This document shows, piece after piece, positions 36,801 to 43,526 of a stretch of DNA of 62,376 bases (the stretch's first letter is position 1; each line of letters opens with the position of its first letter). The notes beneath the pieces were generated by a model that had not been told where the DNA came from, did no database searches, and saw only the letters and a list, made by a program, of their open reading frames with translations. Both the position numbers and the translations under genes were made by a program. This DNA comes from Streptacidiphilus neutrinimicus (GTDB lineage: Bacteria; Actinomycetota; Actinomycetes; Streptomycetales; Streptomycetaceae), in assembly GCF_000787815.1 (NCBI RefSeq), contig NZ_BBPO01000005.1, positions 116,869 to 179,244 on the forward strand. Direction: 5' to 3'.

Positions 36801-37592
36801 GCCGACGGTCACCTCGGGGAAGTCGGCGACGAAGCGGTCGAACCGCGCCCGGAAGCCCGCGCGGACGTACAGGTTGGCCTGGGTCCGCGCGTACGCCTTG
36901 TGCGGTTCGACGTCGGTGAGCGGGAAGCGCGCGGCGACGGCGGCGAGGACCGCCTCCAGAGTCTCGGCGTCCGGCGCGGTGACGGCCAGCACGTGGCAGG
37001 GTTCCGGGACCAGCGGGGCAGCCAGCACGGACGCGGGCAGGTGGCGGGAGAGGTCCCGGGCGATCGGCTCGTCGGCGTCGAAGCCGCCCGCGGCCAGCAG
37101 CATCAGCGGGGTGAAGACGCGGGCGATCCGGACGCCGTCGGAGACGGTCAGCGCCCCGCCGGCCACCGCGGCGGTCAGCACGCCGAAGCTCTCGCCCGCG
37201 TAGGCGACGACGTCGGCGGGCGTGCCGGACTCGGCGATCCGGTGCCGCAGGCAGGCGTCCAGGACCAGGCTGTGCACCAGCAGCGCCGCCCCGATGAAGC
37301 CCTGACGCTCCAGCATGCCCCGCCGGGGCCCGTTGGACGGCATGAGCAGCAGGTCGGGCCGCGCGGCGATGCCGAGGGCGTCGGCAGCCTCCCGGTAGAC
37401 GTCCCCGACCTCGGACACGTCGCAGTCCAGCAGGGAGCGGTCGAGGTTCCGGTAGAACGAGCGGCTGCCCAGGCCGGGGAAGAATCCGGCGATGCGCGCC
37501 CGGTGCTTCGCACCGAGGGCGTGGTCGGCCGGCAGTGCGAGTTCGACGGCCCCCCGAGGAGCCGGGACGGCGCGGAAAAGGGAGCGGGACAC
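33849..37592 (-). CDS. Acyltransferase fused to APH-like kinase domain, 1247 aa
   Basis: Residues ~30-390 are a malonyl-CoA:ACP-type acyltransferase domain. The nucleophile elbow is GESFG (Ser135) instead of GHSxG, and His275 is in AHSARM. PVVSNHD (~303) and LELGPGGKSL (~349) are the usual late AT motifs. Residues ~390-830 have no recognised domain; a segment near 735 reads RIQLGGNCQVISLG. The C-terminus (~840-1247) looks like an aminoglycoside-phosphotransferase-type kinase: VRK lysine, catalytic loop MGDTNTENIKI (Asp1008, Asn1013) and FLDPR (Asp1056). The GTG at 37592 has GAGAGGG upstream. No ACP or ketosynthase is adjacent. Product unknown. Confidence 0.75.
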   Translation of the reverse strand: MSRSLFRAVPAPRGAVELALPADHALGAKHRARIAGFFPGLGSRSFYRNLDRSLLDCDVSEVGDVYREAADALGIAARPDLLLMPSNGPRRGMLERQGFIGAALLVHSLVLDACLRHRIAESGTPADVVAYAGESFGVLTAAVAGGALTVSDGVRIARVFTPLMLLAAGGFDADEPIARDLSRHLPASVLAAPLVPEPCHVLAVTAPDAETLEAVLAAVAARFPLTDVEPHKAYARTQANLYVRAGFRARFDRFVADFPEVTVGELKDPTVFLAHSARMRPARQALDAFLDSAGIRFRQPRVPVVSNHDMSLLTTAAEVRRGVLAMTDRVMASRETCETLDGLDLDLVLELGPGGKSLRLLRDNAVEVPVTDYTARREDDDHVLGAVTATGRVLARLEHLYTRDEPPADVDLELARELLRRAARSSFAEEYAARALERVVTVQMLRPDRNGTGAFYRLLELLQHTWNHREHVDAAGGELVARARLKKRLTGADPERLGRAELELDVLTRAGGSVHRTARTTRPEVLVVHFDAPVGLDEDALADRIRLLQVEQPAAMRIRDALRRELGLQEDELPPQGRRMLYQYLLFDALQQHRPALFAQHDHYLAGGDPLGWLAALAVSGAVPLAAVIGLFVDGPRPEALERMLGGLAEPQIPLVSPAGVPVQSLRELAETTRTVLADRIPGAYDGGARIQLGGNCQVISLGSRLTADGVDADPYHADLVRVGEPAEIWRRRRNPALDRLESACALALTRENARVLEVARSRRVLSSTVYAYIGIDESVVSFGRGGSESMTVFVRKRGEERITVRKILSEALTTARWNPEGTGVMLPPFAKAKKQAEYLRALPASVRPYFPEVFDVSEREVPVPPQRRRADRAVDRAVDREVLYEMSYVAGEEVSRFVERHSPPPALVARLYEQVIRVLNERVHSVGRVPAPGETLDVSYFRKIEDRLDLCRRTAPRTFDTHLLDTERIVVNGVPYLNSGALLRRFRGNPDYARILEPRFHSLVMGDTNTENIKITDSGPLLRAQQVIESGAPREQIDAALDAVTAETLGIRFLDPRAIGFKSEGADTRDDAMYDNKPWHNSLGHYDEIHFEQFTLAVDATAGRTPCVDIAFLEGNPYQRAYRVRDVTANGGALHPGAPQGLEDHFAPVMTAALGLDDPDSPFLEQDPYWLVRFVFMMGQHFTAMPPFHFQKELDGTLVDGYRSQRRPVAIYCEGVKWLNWALQMLDGTRTEFLGLDVPPLPHLRA

Positions 37593-37778
37593 GGAAATCG
37601 CCCTCTCAGGATTGTCCTCTGCGGAATCGGAAAACTCTCTTCGAGAATTCTCCGGAGAGGCTGACGTGCCTTCAAGCGATCTTGGTTCAGGGTTCTGTCA
37701 TGCCAGTTCAGGGGCGTGTGAACGTTTCTTCCGTGGAAGGTCAGAAAAATGTCAGCAGCGCATCCTGCCATAAGAAAT

Positions 37779-37825
37779 GAGCCGGGGCCGGAGAACTTTC
37801 GTCCTCCGGCCCCGGCTCCTTTTTT
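37779..37825. terminator. Strong rho-independent terminator, probably bidirectional
   Basis: Perfect 15-bp stem (GAGCCGGGGCCGGAG and its complement) with a 10-base loop. On the plus strand it is followed by six T; on the minus strand by ATTTCTT. It lies 35 bp past the stop of the MFS gene and isolates it from the AT-kinase operon. Confidence 0.88.
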
Positions 37826-37859
37826 GGGGGAGTGGGACAGGCAGTTCTTGGATATTCCC

Positions 37860-39065
37860 TTACGAGACCCCGGCCTCGGTCATGTGCGCCGGCAGCGCCT
37901 CGTCGGACGCCGAGGGCGACGGGGCCGCGCCGCGGCCGAGCGATCCGCCGGCGACGACGACCAGCCCGGCGAGCGCGAGCCCCGCGCCCACCCAGAGCGG
38001 GGCCACGTAGCCCTCGCCGGCGGCCAGCGCCAGACCGCCGAGCCAGGCCCCCAGCGCGTTGCCGACGTTGAAGGCCGCGATGTTCGCGCCGGAGGCCATG
38101 GTCGGCGCGTCCGAGGCGTACGTCATGGTGCGCACCTGCAGACCGGGCGCCGAGGCGAGGCCGACGGCCCCCATCAGCAGCAGCGCGACGACGGTGGCGA
38201 CCTTGTTGTGCGCGGTGAGCGCGAACGCCGCCATCACCACGGCCAGCAGTGCCATGATGCCGATCAGCGCGGCGTTCACCGACTTGTCCGCCGCCTTGCC
38301 GCCGACGAAGTTCCCGACGAAGGTGCCGACGCCGAAGAGGATCAGCAGCCACGGCACCGTCGTGGTGGCGAAGCCGCTCACCTTGGTGAGGGTGAAGGCG
38401 ATGTAGGTGTAGCCGCCGATGACCCCGCCGAAGGCCAGGATGCTGAGGACGACGGAGACCCAGACCTGGCCGCGCCGGAAGACGGCGAGCTCGCTGCGCA
38501 GGTTCGGCCGGGCGGCCTCGGTCTGGCGCGGCACCAGCACCTGGATGCCGATCAGTGTGACGACGCCGATGACGGTGATCGCCCAGAAGGTGGAGCGCCA
38601 GCCGGCCTGCTGGCCGAGGAAGGTGCCCAGCGGCACGCCGAGCACGTTGGCCACGGTCAGGCCGCCGAACATCAGCGCGATGGCGCTGCCCTTCTTGTTG
38701 TCGGCGACCATGTCGGAAGCGACCACCGCGCCGACGCTGAAGAACGCGCCGTGGCAGAGCGCCGCCACGATCCGGCCGAAGAGCAGCACGTCGTAGCTGC
38801 CGGCCACGGCCGAGACCAGGTTGCCGACGATGAACAGCGCCATCAGGCCGACCAGGACCTTCTTGCGGTCCAGACGGGAGACCGCGGCGGTCAGCAGCAG
38901 GGCGCCGATCGCGACGCTGAGCGCATAGCCCGAGATCAGGTACCCGGCTACCGACTCGGAGACGTGGAAGTCGCCTGCCACCTCCGGCAGCAGACCCACG
39001 ATCCCGAACTCGGTGAGGCCGATGCCGAAGCCTCCCAGGGCCAGGGCGATGAGCCCGATAGGCAT
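37860..39065 (-). CDS. MFS drug-type exporter (AraJ/PbuE-like)
   Basis: 401-aa 12-helix major facilitator transporter of the DHA1 type. Motif A-like sequence SRLDRKKVLVG follows helix 2, and the N-terminus PIGLIALALGGFGIGLTEFGIVGLLPEVA is typical of AraJ/purine-exporter relatives. ATG 39065 follows GGAGGGA. It is divergent from the ArsR regulator, with two repeated operator-like sites between them, so the ArsR protein is the likely repressor. It ends in a strong terminator. Substrate unknown. Confidence 0.9.
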   Translation of the reverse strand: MPIGLIALALGGFGIGLTEFGIVGLLPEVAGDFHVSESVAGYLISGYALSVAIGALLLTAAVSRLDRKKVLVGLMALFIVGNLVSAVAGSYDVLLFGRIVAALCHGAFFSVGAVVASDMVADNKKGSAIALMFGGLTVANVLGVPLGTFLGQQAGWRSTFWAITVIGVVTLIGIQVLVPRQTEAARPNLRSELAVFRRGQVWVSVVLSILAFGGVIGGYTYIAFTLTKVSGFATTTVPWLLILFGVGTFVGNFVGGKAADKSVNAALIGIMALLAVVMAAFALTAHNKVATVVALLLMGAVGLASAPGLQVRTMTYASDAPTMASGANIAAFNVGNALGAWLGGLALAAGEGYVAPLWVGAGLALAGLVVVAGGSLGRGAAPSPSASDEALPAHMTEAGVS

Positions 39066-39132
39066 GTCGAATCCCTCCAGTGCCAAGGCGAGCGGTGCGG
39101 GACCGCGCCGTTGTGAACCCCAACGCATCGAA

Positions 39133-39186
39133 GCATCGCATAACGTCGATATGTTCTGTCAAGCGGACGCATCGCTTATCATCGAT
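39133..39186. promoter_or_regulatory. Two direct repeats with dyad symmetry, probable ArsR operators
   Basis: GCATCGCATAACGTCGAT (39133-39150) and GCATCGCTTATCATCGAT (39169-39186) match at most positions and are spaced 36 bp start to start. Each has an ATCG...CGAT dyad. They lie between the divergent MFS and ArsR genes, 68 bp and 36 bp from the two start codons. Confidence 0.65.
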
Positions 39187-39221
39187 GGATCGGTGGAGGC
39201 CCCGCACCGCCAGGAAGGCTC

Positions 39222-39641
39222 ATGACCACACACGACACATCCGCGCCGGACACAGCCCCGCCGAACACGGCCCCGACGTACGCAGCCTCGACGGAGAGCC
39301 TCGCGTCGCTGCTGGAGGCGCTCAAGGCGCTGGCCAATCCGGTGAGGCTGCAGGTGCTCCAGTGGCTGCGCGAGCCGGAGCGGAACTTCCCGGTCGAGCC
39401 GGCCGTCACCGATCCCCGGGCGGTCGGCGTCTGCGTCAGTCACATCCAGGCCAAGAGCGGCCTGGCCCAGTCGACCGTCTCCGCGTACATGGCCGTCCTG
39501 GAGCGCGCCGGACTCGTGCGCTCCACCCGGGTCGGCAAATGGACCCACTACCGGCGCGACGAGGAGCGCATCGCCGCGCTGGTCGAGGAGTTGAGAAGCG
39601 CCGTCGGCGGGGACGCCCACCTGGCGGACAGCCTTCTGTGA
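39222..39641 (+). CDS. ArsR-family transcriptional regulator
   Basis: 139 aa. A Thr/Pro-rich N-terminal ~25 residues precede the winged helix: SLLEALKALANPVRLQVLQWLREPE, recognition helix AQSTVSAYMAVLERAGLVRSTRVGKWTHYRRDEERI. A Cys-containing insert (VGVCVSHIQAKSGL) lies between helices. The canonical ELCVCDL metal box is absent, so it is probably a non-metal or thiol-responsive member. Divergent from the MFS exporter it likely represses. It ends three bases before the convergent TetR gene. Confidence 0.88.
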   Translation: MTTHDTSAPDTAPPNTAPTYAASTESLASLLEALKALANPVRLQVLQWLREPERNFPVEPAVTDPRAVGVCVSHIQAKSGLAQSTVSAYMAVLERAGLVRSTRVGKWTHYRRDEERIAALVEELRSAVGGDAHLADSLL

Positions 39642-39644
39642 AGG

Positions 39645-40307
39645 TCACACCGGCGCCGCCTGCAGATCCGGGGCGGCGTCGGCGTCCTCCGTCCCGCCCT
39701 CGGCCGCCGGCGTGTCGGTGCACAGTCGGGGCATGATGCCCGGCGCGGCGAGCCCCGGCAGCAGCAGACGCCACAGCGCGGAGACCCGGGCCGGCAGATC
39801 CTGGCGGTTGCTGTAGACCTGCGACATCACCTGCAGCCCGGTGAACGAGCCGACGACGGTCGAGGCGACCTCGCGCAGATCCATCCCGGGCAGCAGTTCC
39901 CCCTGCCGGTCGGCCTGTCGCAGCAGGTGCTCGATCACCGCGATCGCCTCGTCGTAGGGGGCCCGCGCCGACTGCGCGAAAGAGGACTGCTCGACGGCCA
40001 GGCGCACGCTCGCGCGCAGCACGGTGTCCCGTTGCAGGCGCCGGGCGAACTCCAGCGACATGTCGATGACCGCCTGGAGCTTGACCGTCCGGACCGGCGG
40101 CACCAGCGCCTCGCTCTGCGCCTCCACCAGCGCCGCGGCGATGGCCTCCTTGGAGGGGAAGTGGTGGTACAGCGCGCCGCGGGTGAGCCCGGCTCGGCTG
40201 AGGATCTCGTTGGTGCTGGCGGCGTCGTACCCGCGCTCGCCGAACACCTCGGCGGCCGCCTCGAGGATCGAGCGTCTCGATCGGATTCCGCGCTCTTGCT
40301 GGGCCAT
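39645..40307 (-). CDS. Gamma-butyrolactone receptor-like TetR regulator (ArpA/ScbR type)
   Basis: 220 aa. N-terminal TetR domain with GIRSRRSILEAAAEVFGERGYDAASTNEILSRAGLTRGALYHHFPSKEAIAAAL, the sequence typical of ArpA/ScbR/BarA receptors. The ligand domain has LRASVRLAVEQSSF, also characteristic. The C-terminal ~20 residues are an Ala/Asp-rich tail. An ARE-like palindrome lies 33-56 bp upstream of its ATG, so it is autoregulated. Together with the AfsA-like gene it would form a quorum-type switch. Whether it binds a true ligand or is a pseudo-receptor cannot be decided from sequence alone. Confidence 0.88.
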   Translation of the reverse strand: MAQQERGIRSRRSILEAAAEVFGERGYDAASTNEILSRAGLTRGALYHHFPSKEAIAAALVEAQSEALVPPVRTVKLQAVIDMSLEFARRLQRDTVLRASVRLAVEQSSFAQSARAPYDEAIAVIEHLLRQADRQGELLPGMDLREVASTVVGSFTGLQVMSQVYSNRQDLPARVSALWRLLLPGLAAPGIMPRLCTDTPAAEGGTEDADAAPDLQAAPV

Positions 40308-40339
40308 CCTCTAGTCCTAGCGGCTCGTGGTCGAGAAGA

Positions 40340-40363
40340 CCAAACAGACTTGCCTGTATGTTA
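40340..40363. promoter_or_regulatory. ARE-like operator upstream of the receptor gene
   Basis: Imperfect dyad AAACAGAC-TT-GCCTGTATGTT, matching the autoregulatory elements bound by ArpA/ScbR-type receptors. It overlaps the stop codon of the response regulator and lies just upstream of the receptor start at 40307. Confidence 0.72.
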
Positions 40364-41074
40364 CCGCGCATCGCCGATCCGGAAGCCCACCCCACGCACC
40401 GTCACGATCCAGCTCCCCGAGCCCAGTTTGCTGCGCAGGCTGCTGACGTGGGTGTCGATCGTGCGTCCCTGGTGCGACCACTCGTCGTCCCAGACCTGCC
40501 GGAGCAGCTGGCGACGCGAGAGCGTGGTGCCGGGCTGCGAGGCCAGCAGGTGCAGCAAGTCGAACTCCTTGGGCGTCAGCGGGATCGGCCGGCCGCCGAG
40601 GGCGATCTCCCTGCTGCGGGCGTCGATGCGCAGCGTCCCGTGCGTGATGACCCGCGCCGGGGGCGGTGCGGAGGGCTGGGCCCGGCGCATCACGGCGTCG
40701 ATCCGGGCCAGCAGTTCGCGCAGGCCGTAGGGCTTGACCACGTAGTCGTCCGATCCGGCCTGCAGGCCGAGCACGCGGTCGAGTTCGGTCCCGCGCGCGG
40801 TCACGATGATGATCGGGGTGTCGCCCTCGGCCCTGAGTCTGCGGCACACCTCCAGCCCGTCCAGGTCGGGCAGGTCGAGGTCCAGCAGGACCAGGTCGAC
40901 GCTCGGGAGCAGTTGCAGCGCGAGGCCGCCGGTGCCCGCGCTCCTGGCGGCGTGGCCGTGTCTGCGCAGCTCGTGCACCAGGCACTCGGCGGCGTCCGGA
41001 TCGTTCTCGACGACCAGCACCCGAAGCCCCTGCGTGTCCGCCGGGCGCTCGGGCTCCTCGGTAACGGTCTGCAA
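40361..41074 (-). CDS. Atypical OmpR-type response regulator, JadR1-like
   Basis: 237 aa. The receiver domain (residues ~18-130) has the phosphorylation-site Asp65, Thr92 and Lys114, but the acidic pair is Glu23-Asn24, so one Mg-binding acid is missing. The C-terminal winged helix (~145-235) has PLTPKEFDLLHLLASQPGTTLSRRQLL and TIDTHVSSLRSKLG. No sensor kinase is adjacent. Such regulators beside butyrolactone receptors resemble JadR1, which senses a product rather than phosphorylation. It starts with TTG 41074 after GGGGAGGGG, and an ARE-like site lies ~60-80 bp upstream. Confidence 0.85.
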   Translation of the reverse strand: MQTVTEEPERPADTQGLRVLVVENDPDAAECLVHELRRHGHAARSAGTGGLALQLLPSVDLVLLDLDLPDLDGLEVCRRLRAEGDTPIIIVTARGTELDRVLGLQAGSDDYVVKPYGLRELLARIDAVMRRAQPSAPPPARVITHGTLRIDARSREIALGGRPIPLTPKEFDLLHLLASQPGTTLSRRQLLRQVWDDEWSHQGRTIDTHVSSLRSKLGSGSWIVTVRGVGFRIGDAR

Positions 41075-41131
41075 GTGGGTTGCCCCTCCCCGTGCGCCAC
41101 TGCGAACTGTTGAGCGACCATGCAGGGGACA

Positions 41132-41156
41132 GTACCAGGCAGGCTTGTCTGGTTGT
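41132..41156. promoter_or_regulatory. ARE-like operator upstream of the response regulator
   Basis: Dyad ACCAGGCA...TGTCTGGT (seven of eight positions symmetric), 58-82 bp upstream of the TTG start on the minus strand. Similar in spacing and sequence to the other two ARE-like sites. Confidence 0.6.
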
Positions 41157-41305
41157 CAACGCCCTTCCAGGGCGGGCAGATAGGGACATATGGCGTCCTA
41201 AGCCGGGCTCGGGCGAGGGAAGTTGGCTTCACAATCTCGCAATCCGCTGGCAACTCGGACGCAAACAAGGCATCTCTGTCGGATTCTTAACGCCTGGCCC
41301 TCAAA

Positions 41306-41329
41306 AACATGCAGACCTGCCTGTATGTT
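41306..41329. promoter_or_regulatory. ARE-like operator upstream of the AfsA-like gene
   Basis: Arms AACATGCAGAC and GCCTGTATGTT, symmetric at nine of eleven positions with a 2-bp centre. It lies 39-62 bp before the AfsA-like start. The right arm matches the site at the receptor gene exactly over GCCTGTATGTT. Confidence 0.75.
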
Positions 41330-41367
41330 GATCGTGTACGGGTTTTCCGTTGGGGAGGGAGCCGACC

Positions 41368-42417
41368 GTGCTGGGTCTCGTGCATGATCGAGGGAACGAC
41401 GTGGTGGTGGGCCGGGCGCCGGCGCTCACGGCGACCGTGCCCCGCGAGTACGTCCACCGTGCCTCCGTGGCAGAGGTGTTGCTCACCGGCTGGGACGACG
41501 CCCCGGGCGGCGAGCCCGACTCCTTCGTCGTGCGGGCCCAATGGCCCAGGAGACACGCCCTGTTCGCCCCCGCCCGCGGCCAGCAGGACCCGATGCTCCT
41601 GGCCGAGACGGTGCGCCAGGCCGGACTGCTGCTCTCGCACGCCGAGTACCAGGTGCCGTTCGGCCATCAGTTCCTCATGTGGGAACTGTCGTTCGCGGCG
41701 GTCCCGGACGCGTTCGCGACCGGCCCGGCGCCGACGGACGTCGAACTGCGCGTCGTCTGCCATGACATCGCGCGTCGTGGACGCGGCATCGCGGCGATGC
41801 GGTACGAGGTCACCATGCTGCGCGCCGGACGGCCCGTCGCCGCCGGCGGCGCGCGGTTCAGCTGCACCAGCGGCGCCGTGCAGCGGCGGATGCGCGCCGG
41901 GCGTCCCACCGTCAACGGACGCGCCCTGCCCGCCGCCGCCGACCCGGCGCTGGTGGGCCGCGCCCTGCCGCAGGACGTGCTGCTCGGCGCTGCGCGGGGC
42001 CAGGCCACGGCCCACGCCGCCGCCGACGGTCGCGACGCCGCCGCCGACGCCGACGGTCGTTGGGAGCTGCGGGTCGACACCGACCACCCGATCTTCTTCG
42101 ACCACCCGGTGGACCACGTGCCCGGCATGCTGCTGCTCGAAGCCGCCCGGCAGGCCGCCCGCGCCGCCACCCGGCAGCCGGACGCGGTGCTGCTGGGCGC
42201 CGCGAGCTCGTTCCTGCGCTACGCGGAACTGGACGCCCCGTGCTGGATCGAGGCCCGGATCGAGCCCCGTGTCGGACCCCGTGTCGGACCCCGGGGCGAG
42301 GCCCTGGCCGAGCCCTCGGCCGACCGCGCCTGCTCCGTCCGGGTCGCGGTGAGCGCCACCCAGCACGGTGAGCAGGTCTTCCGCGCCGACCTGCTGCTCG
42401 GCCGTCCCACCGACTGA
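41368..42417 (+). CDS. AfsA-like gamma-butyrolactone synthase
   Basis: 349 aa with two hotdog-fold AfsA repeats: EYVHRASVAEVLLTGWD with GQQDPMLLAETVRQAGLLLSHAEYQVPFGHQFLMW, and FFDHPVDHVPGMLLLEAARQAARAA. These enzymes join a beta-ketoacyl thioester to dihydroxyacetone phosphate. The start is GTG 41368, with GGGGAGGGAG at good spacing; the upstream TTG at 41350 overlaps that site. It is divergent from the response regulator and is followed 27 bp later by the epimerase, as in jadW1-jadW2 type loci. Confidence 0.88.
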   Translation: MLGLVHDRGNDVVVGRAPALTATVPREYVHRASVAEVLLTGWDDAPGGEPDSFVVRAQWPRRHALFAPARGQQDPMLLAETVRQAGLLLSHAEYQVPFGHQFLMWELSFAAVPDAFATGPAPTDVELRVVCHDIARRGRGIAAMRYEVTMLRAGRPVAAGGARFSCTSGAVQRRMRAGRPTVNGRALPAAADPALVGRALPQDVLLGAARGQATAHAAADGRDAAADADGRWELRVDTDHPIFFDHPVDHVPGMLLLEAARQAARAATRQPDAVLLGAASSFLRYAELDAPCWIEARIEPRVGPRVGPRGEALAEPSADRACSVRVAVSATQHGEQVFRADLLLGRPTD

Positions 42418-42444
42418 CCCGCCCCGCCGACAGGAGACCACACC

Positions 42445-43389
42445 ATGACGTCCGTTCTGATCACCGGTGCGGCGGGCTTTCTCGGACGGCACGTCGTCGA
42501 GGAGGCCGCGCGGCAGGACGCCGCCCTGAGACTCATGTCGCACCGCCGACCGGCGGTCGTGACCCGGCCGGGGTGCGCGGTGGTCTGCGCCGACCTCCGC
42601 GACCCCGACTCGCTGCGCGGAGTCTGCGAGGGGATCGACGTGGTGATGCACTGCGCCTCCTACATCGGCGGCTCCGTGCAGAACAACGAGTTCGTCAACG
42701 CCCAGGGCACCCGCAACCTGGTCGCCGAGGCGCGCCGGGCGGGGGTGTCCCGCGTCGTCTACGTGAGCACGGCCTCCGTGTACGGGCGGGGCTCCTTCTG
42801 CGGCGCGACCCCGGCCGAGCTGACCCGGAACCCGGGGTCGCCCACCTCCGCCTCGCGGGCGGCGGCCGAGGACGCCGTCCTGGACGCCGGCGGTCTCGTG
42901 CTGCGGCCGCACCTCGTCTACGGCGTGGGGGACGCGTGGGTGGTGCCGGGCGTCAGCCGGCTGCTGCGGGCGCTGCCCGGCACCGTCGAGGGGTGGTCCG
43001 CCCGCCTCTCCCTCGTCTCGGTCCACGAGCTCGCCCGGCTCGCGGTCGCCGCCGGGCTCGCGCCCGCCGCCGACCTGACGGCCATGACCTACCACGCCTC
43101 CCACCCCGATCCCGTCACCGCGGCGACGCTGCTGCGGGCCGTGGCCGACTGCGCCGAACTGCCGTGGCCGCAACGTGATCTGACCGCGCTCCAGGCCTGC
43201 GGGTTGCTGGCGTCTGACCCGCGCTCGCTGCACGCCCTCGACATGCTGCGCACCGACCACTTCTTCGACAGCGCCCCGCTCTGGCGCGATCTGCGCCTCA
43301 CCCCCGGTCCGGGCTTCGCGTCCGCGTTCGCGCAGGCGGCCCCGTGGTACCGGTCCGCCCTGTCCGACGCCTCCTGCGCGGCGGGGTAG
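42445..43389 (+). CDS. NAD-dependent epimerase/dehydratase, butyrolactone-associated
   Basis: 314-aa extended short-chain dehydrogenase with the NAD motif ITGAAGFLG at residues 5-13 and CADLRDPDSL. The usual YxxxK pair is not seen: the expected region reads SPTSASRAAAEDAVL, with Ala where Tyr should be and Arg near the Lys position. It may be a degenerate or unusual reductase. ATG 42445 follows AGGAGA. It is co-transcribed with the AfsA-like gene and probably modifies the butyrolactone precursor (compare JadW2). Confidence 0.82.
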   Translation: MTSVLITGAAGFLGRHVVEEAARQDAALRLMSHRRPAVVTRPGCAVVCADLRDPDSLRGVCEGIDVVMHCASYIGGSVQNNEFVNAQGTRNLVAEARRAGVSRVVYVSTASVYGRGSFCGATPAELTRNPGSPTSASRAAAEDAVLDAGGLVLRPHLVYGVGDAWVVPGVSRLLRALPGTVEGWSARLSLVSVHELARLAVAAGLAPAADLTAMTYHASHPDPVTAATLLRAVADCAELPWPQRDLTALQACGLLASDPRSLHALDMLRTDHFFDSAPLWRDLRLTPGPGFASAFAQAAPWYRSALSDASCAAG

Positions 43390-43526
43390 GCCCGTGCCCC
43401 CGCCCCGCTCGGCTACGGCGTGGGCCAGGCCGCAGCCGCGCACCCGGGCGGCTCCCGCCGGTTGCCCGGCCGCCCGTTCCCGGCGACGATGAACGGGCCT
43501 GTGACCAGGAGTAGACGGGAACGACA

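Noticed and set aside
37637-37659. Imperfect dyad around GAATTC upstream of the AT-kinase gene
   Set aside because: Only a 10-bp core is symmetric and outer arms pair out of register; too weak to list as an operator.
37700-37780. 26-codon plus-strand frame ending at the terminator stem
   Set aside because: It has a curious internal repeat (NVSS) but no ribosome site or promoter, and the region is better explained as 5' flank of the AT-kinase gene.
41309-42352. Alternative frame over the AfsA-like gene
   Set aside because: Pro/Arg/Ser-rich shadow; the AfsA frame has both hotdog repeats and a proper ribosome site.
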